A stretch of 64,000 nucleotides of DNA, taken from an alpha proteobacterium SCGC AAA536-K22. GTDB taxonomy: Bacteria > Pseudomonadota > Alphaproteobacteria > Puniceispirillales > Marisalimonadaceae. The notes beneath the pieces were generated by a model. That model did no database searches, had not been told where the DNA came from, and saw only the letters and a list, made by a program, of their open reading frames with translations. The translations under genes and the position numbers were made by a program. The DNA is taken from contig ATWQ01000009.1 in NCBI GenBank assembly GCA_000421325.1, positions 1 through 64,000 on the forward strand, given 5' to 3'. Position 1 is the stretch's first letter. Each line of letters begins with the position of its first letter. This document shows, piece after piece, positions 1-7,908 of this stretch.

Positions 1-99
1 AATATTATATCCTAACTTTGATAAACTTTCACAAGTAGCTCTTCCAATGTTCTTGGCAGCACCTGTTACAATTGCAACCTTTGGCATTTCATTATTCAT
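1..99 (-). CDS. Short-chain dehydrogenase/reductase, N-terminal fragment (truncated by window edge)
   Basis: Only the first 33 codons are inside the window; the gene continues past base 1. The fragment holds the Rossmann glycine motif TGAAKNIGRA near residues 12-21, preceded by a hydrophobic beta strand (KVAIV), which is the cofactor-binding start of an SDR. The first ATG is at 99; a second in-frame ATG at 87 would give the start MPKVAIV, equally typical of the family. It is divergent from the ThDP decarboxylase pair beginning at 291. Substrate cannot be judged from the fragment. Confidence 0.75.
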   Translation of the reverse strand, partial: MNNEMPKVAIVTGAAKNIGRATCESLSKLGYNI

Positions 100-290
100 T
101 TGTATAGTTCCTAATTTTAGTTAATTACATTTTGATAATATCATATTTATTATTATAATTTTTAATTATGTTATAGTTATCTTGATTTATATTATTGGAA
201 ATATTCATTTTTCATTAAATTAATTGATCAACCTTGATTTATTCAAATTACCATTTAACGTGTAAAATATTAAAACATAATAGGTTTAAA

Positions 291-818
291 ATGACAGAAT
301 TAATCAAAGATTGGCGTAACGATATCTATGCCGTTTTTAAAGATTTGGGTATTACAATGGTCTCTCATGTGCCGGATGCAGGACACACACCACTAATTAA
401 CCTTTGTGAAAAGGATAATGAAATTGACGTAGTAACCCTCACGACAGAACAAGATGGTGTGGGTTTATCCTGCGGAGCATATGCAGGTGGTAGAAAGAGC
501 GCCTTACTTATGCAATCAAGTGGAGTTGGAAATTGTATCAATGCTCTAGCATTGCCCAATATTTGCCGAATACCTTTTCTGACATTAGTTTCAATGAGAG
601 GTGAATGGGGTGAGTTTGTTCCTTGGCAGGTTCCTATGGGGCTTGGAACTCCAAAAGTACTTGAAGCAATGGATATTAAAGTATTTAGAGCTGATTATGA
701 AGAAGAGGTGGGTTCAACGGTTGATGCTGCTGCAAAATTTGCATTTAATACGAATCGTTCTGCGGCAGTATTATTGTCGCAAAAAATGATTGGCGCTAAA
801 CAGTTTAAAAATGGATAA
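291..818 (+). CDS. ThDP-dependent decarboxylase alpha chain, sulfopyruvate/phosphonopyruvate decarboxylase type (ComD-like)
   Basis: This is the pyrimidine-binding (N-terminal) half of a thiamine-diphosphate enzyme encoded as a separate chain. The segment TTEQDGVGL near residues 51-59 carries the Glu expected to activate the cofactor, followed by a GAYAGGRKSALLMQSSGVGN-type stretch seen in ComD proteins. ComD/ComE decarboxylate 3-sulfopyruvate to sulfoacetaldehyde; relatives act on phosphonopyruvate. An open frame extends upstream to 234, but the ATG at 291 (MTELIKDW) gives the normal length of about 175 aa, so I chose it. The beta chain follows after 5 bp. No PEP mutase or sulfoacetaldehyde acetyltransferase gene is nearby, so the substrate is not settled. 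Confidence 0.8.
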   Translation: MTELIKDWRNDIYAVFKDLGITMVSHVPDAGHTPLINLCEKDNEIDVVTLTTEQDGVGLSCGAYAGGRKSALLMQSSGVGNCINALALPNICRIPFLTLVSMRGEWGEFVPWQVPMGLGTPKVLEAMDIKVFRADYEEEVGSTVDAAAKFAFNTNRSAAVLLSQKMIGAKQFKNG

Positions 819-823
819 TTATA

Positions 824-1393
824 ATGATTGATAGAAGACCTTTTGTACAAAAAATTTTAAAAGATAGAAAAGATAATTTAAGGGTTGTCAGCGGTATTGG
901 CACTTCAACTTGGGATTTAATGTCAGCTGGCGATAATAAAGGTAATTTTGGTTTTATTGGTGCTATGGGCCAATCAATTCCATTTGCTTTAGGACTTGCT
1001 AAAGCTCAGCCTGACATGAGGGTACTATTATTTACTGGTGATGGGGATACATTAATGAGTTTAGGATCTATAGCTACTATAGCTAATCATCCTGTGTCAA
1101 ACCTAACTATTGTTGTTCTTGACAATGAATCATATGTTGAAACTGGTAGCCAGCCAACAGCAACTGCTGGAAAAACAGACTTAGAGTTAATAGCTAAGGG
1201 GTCAGGAATTAGTAATTCTTATACTGTTAGAAACGAAGATGATTATAGCAAGATAATGAATACAGTTTATGAAGAAGAAGGCCCATCTTTAATAGTAATT
1301 AAATGCCAAGCTAAAGCCACACCTTTAATTTTTCCTCATTCATTTGACGGGTCAGTCTCAATGAATAGATTTAAGGAAACAATGAAAATATAA
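824..1393 (+). CDS. ThDP-dependent decarboxylase beta chain (ComE-like)
   Basis: This is the pyrophosphate-binding half of the split ThDP enzyme, 189 aa. The metal/ThDP motif GDGDTLMSLGSIATI (residues about 77-91) runs to DNESY about 25 residues later, the GDG...N spacing of the family. It should pair with the chain encoded just upstream; the gap is 5 bp and translation is probably coupled. Its TAA stop shares an A with the ATG of the next gene (TAATG at 1391-1395), so at least three genes are likely one transcript. Sulfopyruvate, phosphonopyruvate or another 2-oxo acid are all possible substrates. Confidence 0.8.
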   Translation: MIDRRPFVQKILKDRKDNLRVVSGIGTSTWDLMSAGDNKGNFGFIGAMGQSIPFALGLAKAQPDMRVLLFTGDGDTLMSLGSIATIANHPVSNLTIVVLDNESYVETGSQPTATAGKTDLELIAKGSGISNSYTVRNEDDYSKIMNTVYEEEGPSLIVIKCQAKATPLIFPHSFDGSVSMNRFKETMKI

Positions 1394-2436
1394 TGTCTAG
1401 CTTGCAAGTAACTAACATCGCACTTGTGGGCATTGGTACCATTGGCCAACGCCACCATATGGCTATAGAAAAAACAAATAACGTTAACCTTGTTGGTATC
1501 GTCGATCTAAGTAATCAAGCTAAAGATTATAGTGAAGATAAAAAAATACCATTATATAAAAATTTAAATGATCTTAAAATAAACCATAATGTTGATGGGG
1601 TTGTTATTTCAACACCAACTATCTTGCATCATGAACATGCTTTAACCGCATTAAAATTGGGTTTAGATGTCTTAATTGAAAAACCAATTTCTGCAAATCT
1701 TTCCGAGGCTCAAGAAATTGCTAAAATTGCCAACGAAAATAATTGTAAGGTATTAGTAGGTCATCAAAGGCGATTTTATCCTCTAGTCATAAAAGCAAAA
1801 CAAGTTATCCAAAATGGTGAAATAGGTAAAATTCTAGGCCTGTCTGGAGTTTGGGGATTACGTAAAGACAATGATTATTTTGAGCCTGATTGGAGAAAAA
1901 AAATAAGTGCAGGTCCAGTGATTACTAATTTAATTCATGACATTGATTATTTAAGATTTATATTTGGTGAGATAGAATCTGTTTCTGCTTATTCTTCAAA
2001 TAATATAAATAATTTTGAAAAAGAAGATATAATTACTACAAATTTTAAATTCAAAAGTGGTATATTAGGGAATTTCCTAATAACTGATTGTGGAACTTCA
2101 CCATGGTCTTGGGAGACCAGTACTGGTGAAAATATACATTTACCTCACTTGAAAGAAAATAATTTAAAAATTATAGGAACAGTAGGCTCTTTGGAATTTC
2201 CAAATTTGGAATTATGGAAATATAAAAATAAGGGTCAGAATTGGAAAGATGAAATAAATAAAATACAAATAGATACTAAGAAAATTGATCCTTACGTATC
2301 ACAAATAAATCACTTTAAAGATGTAATTAATAGAGAAGTTGAACCGATTACTGATGCTCTAGATGCTAAGATTACTTTAAAAGTAGCTCTATCTATACTA
2401 GAGTCAACGAAGAGTGAAAAAATAATTGTTATTTAG
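1393..2436 (+). CDS. Gfo/Idh/MocA-family NAD(P)-dependent oxidoreductase
   Basis: A 347-aa sugar- or inositol-type dehydrogenase. The N-terminal Rossmann motif is VGIGTIGQRH, the cofactor-positioning EKPIS motif is near residue 96, and the catalytic region reads GPVITNLIHDIDYL near residues 175-188, where Asp/His of the GxxxDxxxH-type motif sit. The start overlaps the stop of the ComE-like gene by one base, which implies coupled translation and a related job. Members oxidise or reduce hydroxyls of sugars, cyclitols or small hydroxy acids; the exact substrate is not evident. It could supply or consume the 2-oxo acid used by the ThDP enzyme (inference). Confidence 0.85.
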   Translation: MSSLQVTNIALVGIGTIGQRHHMAIEKTNNVNLVGIVDLSNQAKDYSEDKKIPLYKNLNDLKINHNVDGVVISTPTILHHEHALTALKLGLDVLIEKPISANLSEAQEIAKIANENNCKVLVGHQRRFYPLVIKAKQVIQNGEIGKILGLSGVWGLRKDNDYFEPDWRKKISAGPVITNLIHDIDYLRFIFGEIESVSAYSSNNINNFEKEDIITTNFKFKSGILGNFLITDCGTSPWSWETSTGENIHLPHLKENNLKIIGTVGSLEFPNLELWKYKNKGQNWKDEINKIQIDTKKIDPYVSQINHFKDVINREVEPITDALDAKITLKVALSILESTKSEKIIVI

Positions 2437-2474
2437 CTAAAATTTTAAATTTGATTTTCAATAAGGAGTGCAGA

Positions 2475-3248
2475 ATGTTTGATTTAGGTTTGAAAAATAA
2501 AGTAATTCTTATTACAGGAGGTAGTGACGGGTTGGGTTATGCTTCTGCTGAATTATTATCTTCAGAGGGTGCTAAAGTCATAATCTGCGGTAGAAGAGGT
2601 GATTATTTAACTGAAAAGGCGAAAACTATTTCTGAAAAAACAAATAATGAAGTTTTAGCTATACAAGCCGATGTAAGCAAAGCTGACGATTGTAAAAAAC
2701 TTGTTGAAAAGACAATCTCTAAATTCAAAAAAATTGATATTTTATTAAATAATGCGGGTGCATCAGCTGCTGCATTATTTGAAGACGTTACAGATAAAAA
2801 TTGGGAAGATGATATAAATCTAAAATTAATGTCAACTGTCAGGATGTGTAGGTTAGTAATACCTTATATGAAGTCAAATAATAAAGGAGTTATAATTAAT
2901 GCCACTATTGGTGGAGGTAAAGCACCTAATGCAGGTTCATTGCCTACAACTGTTACTAGATCTGCAGGCATTAATTTAACAAAATCCCTGGCTAACGAAT
3001 ATGCTAAAGATAACATTAGGGTTAATACTATCTGTATTGGGTTAATTAAAAGTGCTCAATGGGATCGTAAATCGGGGACTGGAAATGTTGATGATCTTTA
3101 CATTGAAATGGCTAAAAAAGTTCCAATGGGTAAAGTTGGTGAAGAAATTGATTATGCAAATTTAGTTGCCTTTTTATCATCAGATAGAAGTGGTTACATC
3201 ACTGGAACAGCTATCAACTTAGATGGTGGTTTGTGTCCAGTAGTTTAA
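2475..3248 (+). CDS. SDR-family protein with non-canonical active site
   Basis: A 257-aa short-chain dehydrogenase fold: TGGSDGLGYA cofactor motif near residues 13-22, NNAGA near 87, and the usual C-terminal GYITGTAINLDGG. The start at 2475 is preceded by AAGGAG at 2463-2468 with 6-nt spacing, better than the upstream ATG at 2451. At the place where YxxxK is expected (before LTKSLANEY) the sequence reads TTVTR, so the catalytic Tyr and Lys are replaced by Thr and Arg, and the Ser region reads INATIGGG. The cofactor site is intact. It may use another mechanism or be a divergent subfamily. It lies 38 bp after the MocA-type gene and is probably in the same operon. Confidence 0.8.
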   Translation: MFDLGLKNKVILITGGSDGLGYASAELLSSEGAKVIICGRRGDYLTEKAKTISEKTNNEVLAIQADVSKADDCKKLVEKTISKFKKIDILLNNAGASAAALFEDVTDKNWEDDINLKLMSTVRMCRLVIPYMKSNNKGVIINATIGGGKAPNAGSLPTTVTRSAGINLTKSLANEYAKDNIRVNTICIGLIKSAQWDRKSGTGNVDDLYIEMAKKVPMGKVGEEIDYANLVAFLSSDRSGYITGTAINLDGGLCPVV

Positions 3249-3261
3249 TCTAAGTTTTTAA

Positions 3262-4170
3262 CTAATCCTTTTTGACCCTTGGTGGTTTAACCTCTGCTAT
3301 TTCACAAGCATAATCCAGTAATGCACTAAAGTCTTTTTTTGCAAATTTACCAGATCTAGCTTGACCGTAAACAGCTTGTACTGAAGAACCAACGGGTAAG
3401 CCAACTCTAAAACTATTAGCAGTTTCAATAGCTAAACCCATATCTTTATGTGCAAGATCAATTGTAAAACCAGGCTCGATATCATTTTGAAGGACTTTTG
3501 ACATAAAATTAATATGAAATTGACCATTATTAGCAGTTGTCCCAGCATTAACTTCTTTAAAAGTTTCGAGGTCCAAACCAATTTTTTGAGCCAAGGTTAA
3601 TGCTTCAGCAGTTATTTGTGCAATGCTTAAAATTTGAAAATTATTTACAACTTTTGCTCTTATCCCAGATCCTACTTTTCCACAACGTATTATAGTTGTT
3701 CCCATTGCATTCAATAATGGCTCTACTTTTTTAAAAGCATCCTCATCATCGCATCCAACCATGAAAAGAGAGTCACCTGAAATTGCATGGCTTACTAATC
3801 TACCAACGGGAGCATCGATGAATTTTACATTTTTTTCTTGGCACATCTTATAGACTTCATCAGTACCAGTTGGTGCGATTGTGCTCATATCCAAAATTAT
3901 TGTATTAGGTTTAGCCATAGATAAAATCCCATCTTTATCTGTAATGACTGATTTTACGTTTTCAGTAGAAGGTAACATGGTTACTATAATTTCTGCGTTT
4001 TCAATTGTATCTTTTATTGTCTTGCCGGGTGTGCCACCAACCTTAACTACAGGATCCATTTTCTCTGTAACAATATCGAAAACTGAGACTTTAGATCCTT
4101 TTTTAATTATGTTCTGAGCCATAGGCCCACCCATAGCACCTAGGCCAATAAAAGCAATTTTTTCACCCAT
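3262..4170 (-). CDS. 3-hydroxyisobutyrate/beta-hydroxyacid dehydrogenase family oxidoreductase
   Basis: A 302-aa NAD(P)-dependent beta-hydroxyacid dehydrogenase. It shows the Rossmann motif GLGAMGGPMAQNI at the N-terminus, the substrate-binding segment DAPVGRLVSHAISG, and GSGIRAKVVNN with the catalytic Lys of the family. GGAGAA seven bases before the ATG at 4170 supports that start rather than the longer frame to 4203. Relatives include tartronate semialdehyde reductase, 3-hydroxyisobutyrate dehydrogenase and sulfolactaldehyde reductase; motifs do not separate these. It is convergent with the SDR gene (13-bp gap) and 71 bp downstream of the histidine kinase gene in the same direction, so it may be read from that transcript. 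Confidence 0.85.
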   Translation of the reverse strand: MGEKIAFIGLGAMGGPMAQNIIKKGSKVSVFDIVTEKMDPVVKVGGTPGKTIKDTIENAEIIVTMLPSTENVKSVITDKDGILSMAKPNTIILDMSTIAPTGTDEVYKMCQEKNVKFIDAPVGRLVSHAISGDSLFMVGCDDEDAFKKVEPLLNAMGTTIIRCGKVGSGIRAKVVNNFQILSIAQITAEALTLAQKIGLDLETFKEVNAGTTANNGQFHINFMSKVLQNDIEPGFTIDLAHKDMGLAIETANSFRVGLPVGSSVQAVYGQARSGKFAKKDFSALLDYACEIAEVKPPRVKKD

Positions 4171-4241
4171 TTTATTCTCCTTAAAATATCTAATAATCCC
4201 CATTATTTTGATTATAAGAATAAAAAAACTAAATCATACAG

Positions 4242-5699
4242 TTATCTTTTAATCATGAATTTAGCACGTATACCTACATTTGATTTTTCAAATGTAAGAC
4301 TGCCAGCATGTTGTTCAGCAATAGTGGAAACAATTGTTAACCCAAGTCCTGTTCCTTTAGTAAATCCAATATTCTGACCTCTAATAAATGGTTTTTTAAG
4401 AGCCTCTAATAATTCTTCTGATATGTTTTTTCCTTCATCTTCTATAATTAAAGTAATTGTTTCTGAAGTAGTTTCTAAGGATAATGTTGCTGTTCTTCCG
4501 TATTTAAGGGCATTGTCAATTAAGTTTGTTATAGCTCTTTGAAGTGACAAAGGCTTTCCTTTTACAAGCAAGTGATAATGTTGGTTAAGTTGAAAAGATT
4601 GGTTTCTTTTATTTCCTGAAAAAACAGAAGTAACTAACCCAATATTTTTTTCTTTAGGTTTTATCAGAGTTACTTTTTTGCCTAAATCTTGATAGTCAAA
4701 TACTATAGATTCAACCAGAGTTATGTATGAAATTTCTATTTCTTCTTCTAAATCCATTTCAGATCTAGTGTAAGAAAGTACGCCATTCATCATATCAATC
4801 ATTTTATCAATGTCAGTTTCTAGTTTCTCCTTTAATTGTTTATCTTCAATAAGTGCAGTTCTTAATTTTAATTTAGTTGCAGGAGTACCAATATCATGAC
4901 TGATTGATGATAAAACCATTAATCTTTTTTCGAGCTTCTCTTTTTGTGAATTTAAAAACATATCTAAGGTATCACTAATTTCAATTAGTTCAGATGGTCC
5001 TTTAATTTTCTCCATTGAATTTTTATTTGTTTTTAGATTATTTTTAAGATTTATAATAAAATTATGAAACTTAATTTCATTTTCTCTTATCAAGAGAAAT
5101 ATAGCTAGTAGGGAAATAATCAAAATGATAATTGATATTAACCTATTATCACTTGGCGCTGATTTACATCCCCATACTTTATTTCCATCAATGCGATACC
5201 AATTACTTTGATCTATTTTTAAAAATAAAATTGGATTGGTACAGTAATTTGCCACTAATTGAATTATTTTACCTAATTGTTGTTCTTTACTAAAATCCTT
5301 AGAAGTTTCAATTTTAGCAAGAGGATATCGCAGTTTAGCTGAAACTATGTGTAAAGATATTTTACCCTGTTGTTCTAATTTTTTTTTATTATCAAAAATT
5401 GATAACGAAGTTATTTTATAAGGTTGAGAAATTTTGGAAAAGGATTCGATTTGATCTTTTGTTATTGTTTCAGTTTTAAAATTAAGTTTTGTAATTTTTA
5501 TTTTTGAATTTATTTCAGTACGGTATTTAATCGTATTGTATATAGATATACCGCTTGAATAAGATTTATCTAAAAAACTATCCCACTTATTTTCTGATGA
5601 AACCCAAATAATAGTCGTTATAACTCCAACAAAGAATGATAAAATAAATAAAAAATAGGTTTGGATAGTGATTGAATTAATTTTCAATAATTTAATCAT
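4242..5699 (-). CDS. Membrane sensor histidine kinase (EnvZ/GtrS type)
   Basis: A 485-aa sensor kinase with two membrane segments (about residues 12-34 and 187-204) flanking a periplasmic region of roughly 150 residues. The dimerisation box SSISHDIGTPATKLKLR holds the phospho-accepting His. The ATP-binding domain shows NLIDNALKYG (N box), IEDEGKNIS (G1) and GTGLGLTIV (G2). The gene overlaps the end of its response regulator by 8 bp. The pair is divergent from a sugar ABC importer followed by zwf-pgl-edd. In Pseudomonas the GtrS/GltR pair sits beside the same set of genes and controls glucose uptake, so a sugar or sugar-acid sensing role is likely by analogy. The periplasmic domain has no motif I recognise. 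Confidence 0.85.
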   Translation of the reverse strand: MIKLLKINSITIQTYFLFILSFFVGVITTIIWVSSENKWDSFLDKSYSSGISIYNTIKYRTEINSKIKITKLNFKTETITKDQIESFSKISQPYKITSLSIFDNKKKLEQQGKISLHIVSAKLRYPLAKIETSKDFSKEQQLGKIIQLVANYCTNPILFLKIDQSNWYRIDGNKVWGCKSAPSDNRLISIIILIISLLAIFLLIRENEIKFHNFIINLKNNLKTNKNSMEKIKGPSELIEISDTLDMFLNSQKEKLEKRLMVLSSISHDIGTPATKLKLRTALIEDKQLKEKLETDIDKMIDMMNGVLSYTRSEMDLEEEIEISYITLVESIVFDYQDLGKKVTLIKPKEKNIGLVTSVFSGNKRNQSFQLNQHYHLLVKGKPLSLQRAITNLIDNALKYGRTATLSLETTSETITLIIEDEGKNISEELLEALKKPFIRGQNIGFTKGTGLGLTIVSTIAEQHAGSLTFEKSNVGIRAKFMIKR

Positions 5700-6432
5700 T
5701 TTTAGCAGTAACTTCTGTGGAAAAAATGTAACCTATACCTCTTTCTGTTTTAATAAGAGAAGGATTTTTTGTATCCTTTTCAATTTTAGTTCTCAGTCTT
5801 CCAACTAAAACATCAATAGCTCTACTTTCAGCTAAGTTAAGTTTTTCTTCTTGCACTCTTGTATCATCAATAGCATTTGCAATTTCTTCTCTGGTTAACA
5901 CTATGTGACTATTAGCAAGAAATACCTTAAGTATTTTAGTCTCTTTTTTAGATAATAAAATTTGGAAGCCTGCTGGAGAAATAATTATATCTTTCTTTCC
6001 ATTATAAAGCCAATCATCAAAATAATAACTATTGGTATTTCTTCTGTATGCAAACGAAGCTATTTTAGTTCCCCTTTTAAGAACAGCTTTAACTTTTGCT
6101 AACAAGATTTTTGGATTAAATGGTTTAGCTATATAATCGTCAGCTCCAACTTCAAAACCAAGTAAACGATCTTGATCAGCTGATAAAGCTGAGACAATTA
6201 TAATAGGTATATTGTTGTCTTTTCGTATTTCTTTACATATTGAAATACCGTTATCATCACCAAGCATTACATCTAATAATATTAAATCTATTCTTTGGGA
6301 ATTAATTTCTTTGGACAATTCAGAAGCATTTTTTGCGGCTGAAACCATATATCCACTTTTCTGCAAGAAAGTGACCATCATTTCTTGCATGTCTGAATCA
6401 TCTTCGACTATTAATATTCTATAAATTGTCAT
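5692..6432 (-). CDS. OmpR-family response regulator (GltR-like position)
   Basis: A 246-aa two-domain regulator. The receiver domain has the acidic pair EDD (residues 10-12), the phospho-acceptor Asp near residue 54 (LILLDVML) and the conserved Lys in AKPFNPK. The C-terminal winged helix ends with the family pattern RTKIEKDTKNPSLIKTERG and GIGYIF. ATG at 6432 is chosen; a TTG at 6447 is also in frame. It probably autoregulates and controls the divergent gts operon: three TAACA repeats 10 bp apart lie at 6470-6494 between the two genes. Neighbour context matches Pseudomonas GltR beside gtsABCD and the Entner-Doudoroff genes, but orthology was not tested. Confidence 0.87.
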   Translation of the reverse strand: MTIYRILIVEDDSDMQEMMVTFLQKSGYMVSAAKNASELSKEINSQRIDLILLDVMLGDDNGISICKEIRKDNNIPIIIVSALSADQDRLLGFEVGADDYIAKPFNPKILLAKVKAVLKRGTKIASFAYRRNTNSYYFDDWLYNGKKDIIISPAGFQILLSKKETKILKVFLANSHIVLTREEIANAIDDTRVQEEKLNLAESRAIDVLVGRLRTKIEKDTKNPSLIKTERGIGYIFSTEVTAKND

Positions 6433-6469
6433 TTTTTTAACTAACAAACTATATAAAATTAAAAACTTT

Positions 6470-6494
6470 TAACATTTAGTAACACAATGTAACA
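6470..6494. promoter_or_regulatory. Three TAACA direct repeats at 10-bp period, candidate response-regulator site
   Basis: TAACA occurs at 6470-6474, 6480-6484 and 6490-6494, exactly one helical turn apart, between the divergent response regulator (start 6432) and the sugar-binding protein gene (start 6602). OmpR-family regulators bind tandem direct repeats with 10- or 11-bp spacing, so this is the natural candidate site. A further TAACA lies at 6442-6446. Binding is inferred, not shown. Confidence 0.55.
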
Positions 6495-6601
6495 GATGAA
6501 TAAAAAAAATTAAGTATTTTGGAGTTTTCAATAATTTGTTTCTTTTCAATTTAATTAGAAATTACTAGGTTTGATTTTTAAAATTTAAATGGGGGAATTA
6601 T

Positions 6602-7849
6602 ATGTTTAAAAAAATAGCCGTTGCAGTAATTGCAACTTCAATTACATTTGCAGTTTCTACATCTTATGCAGGTCCTAAAGCCGAAGTTCTTCATTGGTGG
6701 ACATCTGGAGGCGAAGCTAAGTCAGTAGCTGTTCTTCAAAAAGAGTTTTCCGAAAATGGTGGTTCATGGACTGATATGCCAGTTGCTGGTGGTGGTGGTG
6801 ATGCTGCTATGACAGCTTTAAGAGCAAGAGTTTTATCTGGTAATGCTCCGGCAGCCGTTCAATTAAAGGGTCCGTCTATTCAAGAATGGTATGAAGAAGG
6901 TGCATTAGCTGATATTAGTGCAGTTGCTAAAAAGAACAATTGGTCCAAAGTACTTCCTGTATCAATAGCTGGTCACATGAAATGTGAAGGTAAATGGTGT
7001 GCTGCACCAGTTAATGTTCACAGAATAGACTGGATATGGGCTAATGCATCTGTGCTTTCTTCAAATGGTTTTGGTATGCCAAAAACATGGGACGAATTCA
7101 ATGCTACAGCTAGAGCTTTACAAGCAAAAGGTATTATTCCTTTAGCTCATGGTGGTCAAGCATGGCAAGATGCTACAGTTTTTGAAGCAGTTGCTCTTGG
7201 TATAGGTGGAGCAAACTTCTTTCACGATGCTTTTGTTAAATTAGACAAAAAAGCTTTACAATCAGATACAATGGTTAAAGTTTTTGATCAAATGAGAATT
7301 ATGCGTGGTTTTGTAGATAAAAACTTTTCTGGTAGAGACTGGAACTTAGCTACGGCTATGGTTATGAACGGTGAAGCAGCTTTTCAAATTATGGGTGACT
7401 GGGCTAAAGGAGAATTTTTAGCTGCTGGTAAGGTTCCTGGTAAGGACTTTTTATGTGCATCTACACCTGGTGAAGGATTCCTATACAATGTTGATAGTTT
7501 TGCTATGTTCAAGGTAAAAGGTTCTGAGCGTCAAGATGGTCAAAAGCTTCTTGCAAAACTAATTGTTGGGAAAAACTTTCAAAAAGTATTTAATCTTAAC
7601 AAAGGATCAATTCCTGCAAGAACTGATGTAAGCCTAAATGAATTTGATCATTGCGCACATGTATCTGCAGCCGACATGAATGCAAGTTCTGTTGGAGGTA
7701 CTTTGTTACCTAGTTATGCTCATGGTATGGCATTAAGAGGTGCTCAGGCTGGAGCTATTACAGACACTGTTACAGCACATTTTAATTCAAAAATGTCTTC
7801 AAAAGATGCTGTGGCAATGCTCGTAAAGGCAATTGACAATAGTAAATAA
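6602..7849 (+). CDS. gtsA: Sugar ABC transporter substrate-binding protein (GtsA-like)
   Basis: A 415-aa periplasmic binding protein of the carbohydrate family 1 type. A Sec signal peptide spans about residues 1-23, ending in TSYA before GPKAEVLHWWTSGGE; the WWTSGGEAK segment is characteristic of glucose/mannose-binding GtsA proteins. GGGGGA at 6591-6596 gives a strong ribosome site. It heads an operon of two permeases, an ATPase and zwf-pgl-edd, so glucose or a closely related hexose is the likely ligand. A stem-loop directly after the gene probably holds its transcript at higher level than the membrane components. Confidence 0.85.
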   Translation: MFKKIAVAVIATSITFAVSTSYAGPKAEVLHWWTSGGEAKSVAVLQKEFSENGGSWTDMPVAGGGGDAAMTALRARVLSGNAPAAVQLKGPSIQEWYEEGALADISAVAKKNNWSKVLPVSIAGHMKCEGKWCAAPVNVHRIDWIWANASVLSSNGFGMPKTWDEFNATARALQAKGIIPLAHGGQAWQDATVFEAVALGIGGANFFHDAFVKLDKKALQSDTMVKVFDQMRIMRGFVDKNFSGRDWNLATAMVMNGEAAFQIMGDWAKGEFLAAGKVPGKDFLCASTPGEGFLYNVDSFAMFKVKGSERQDGQKLLAKLIVGKNFQKVFNLNKGSIPARTDVSLNEFDHCAHVSAADMNASSVGGTLLPSYAHGMALRGAQAGAITDTVTAHFNSKMSSKDAVAMLVKAIDNSK

Positions 7850-7859
7850 ATAAAACTTA

Positions 7860-7898
7860 AATAACTGTTCCTATTAAATTTTGGGACAGTTATTTTTT
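7860..7898 (+). terminator. Intercistronic stem-loop with U-tract after the binding-protein gene
   Basis: AATAACTGTTCC (7860-7871) pairs with GGGACAGTTATT (7883-7894) through 12 base pairs including one G-U, with an 11-nt loop and a run of T to 7898. This has the form of a rho-independent terminator placed between gtsA and the permease genes. The downstream genes lack an obvious promoter of their own, so partial termination or 3' protection of the gtsA message is likely. Confidence 0.65.
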
Positions 7899-7908
7899 GG
7901 AACAAACT

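Noticed and set aside
291-1393. Acetolactate synthase
   Set aside because: The two chains are each about 180 aa with ComD/ComE-type motifs; the large subunit of acetolactate synthase is a single chain of about 560 aa.
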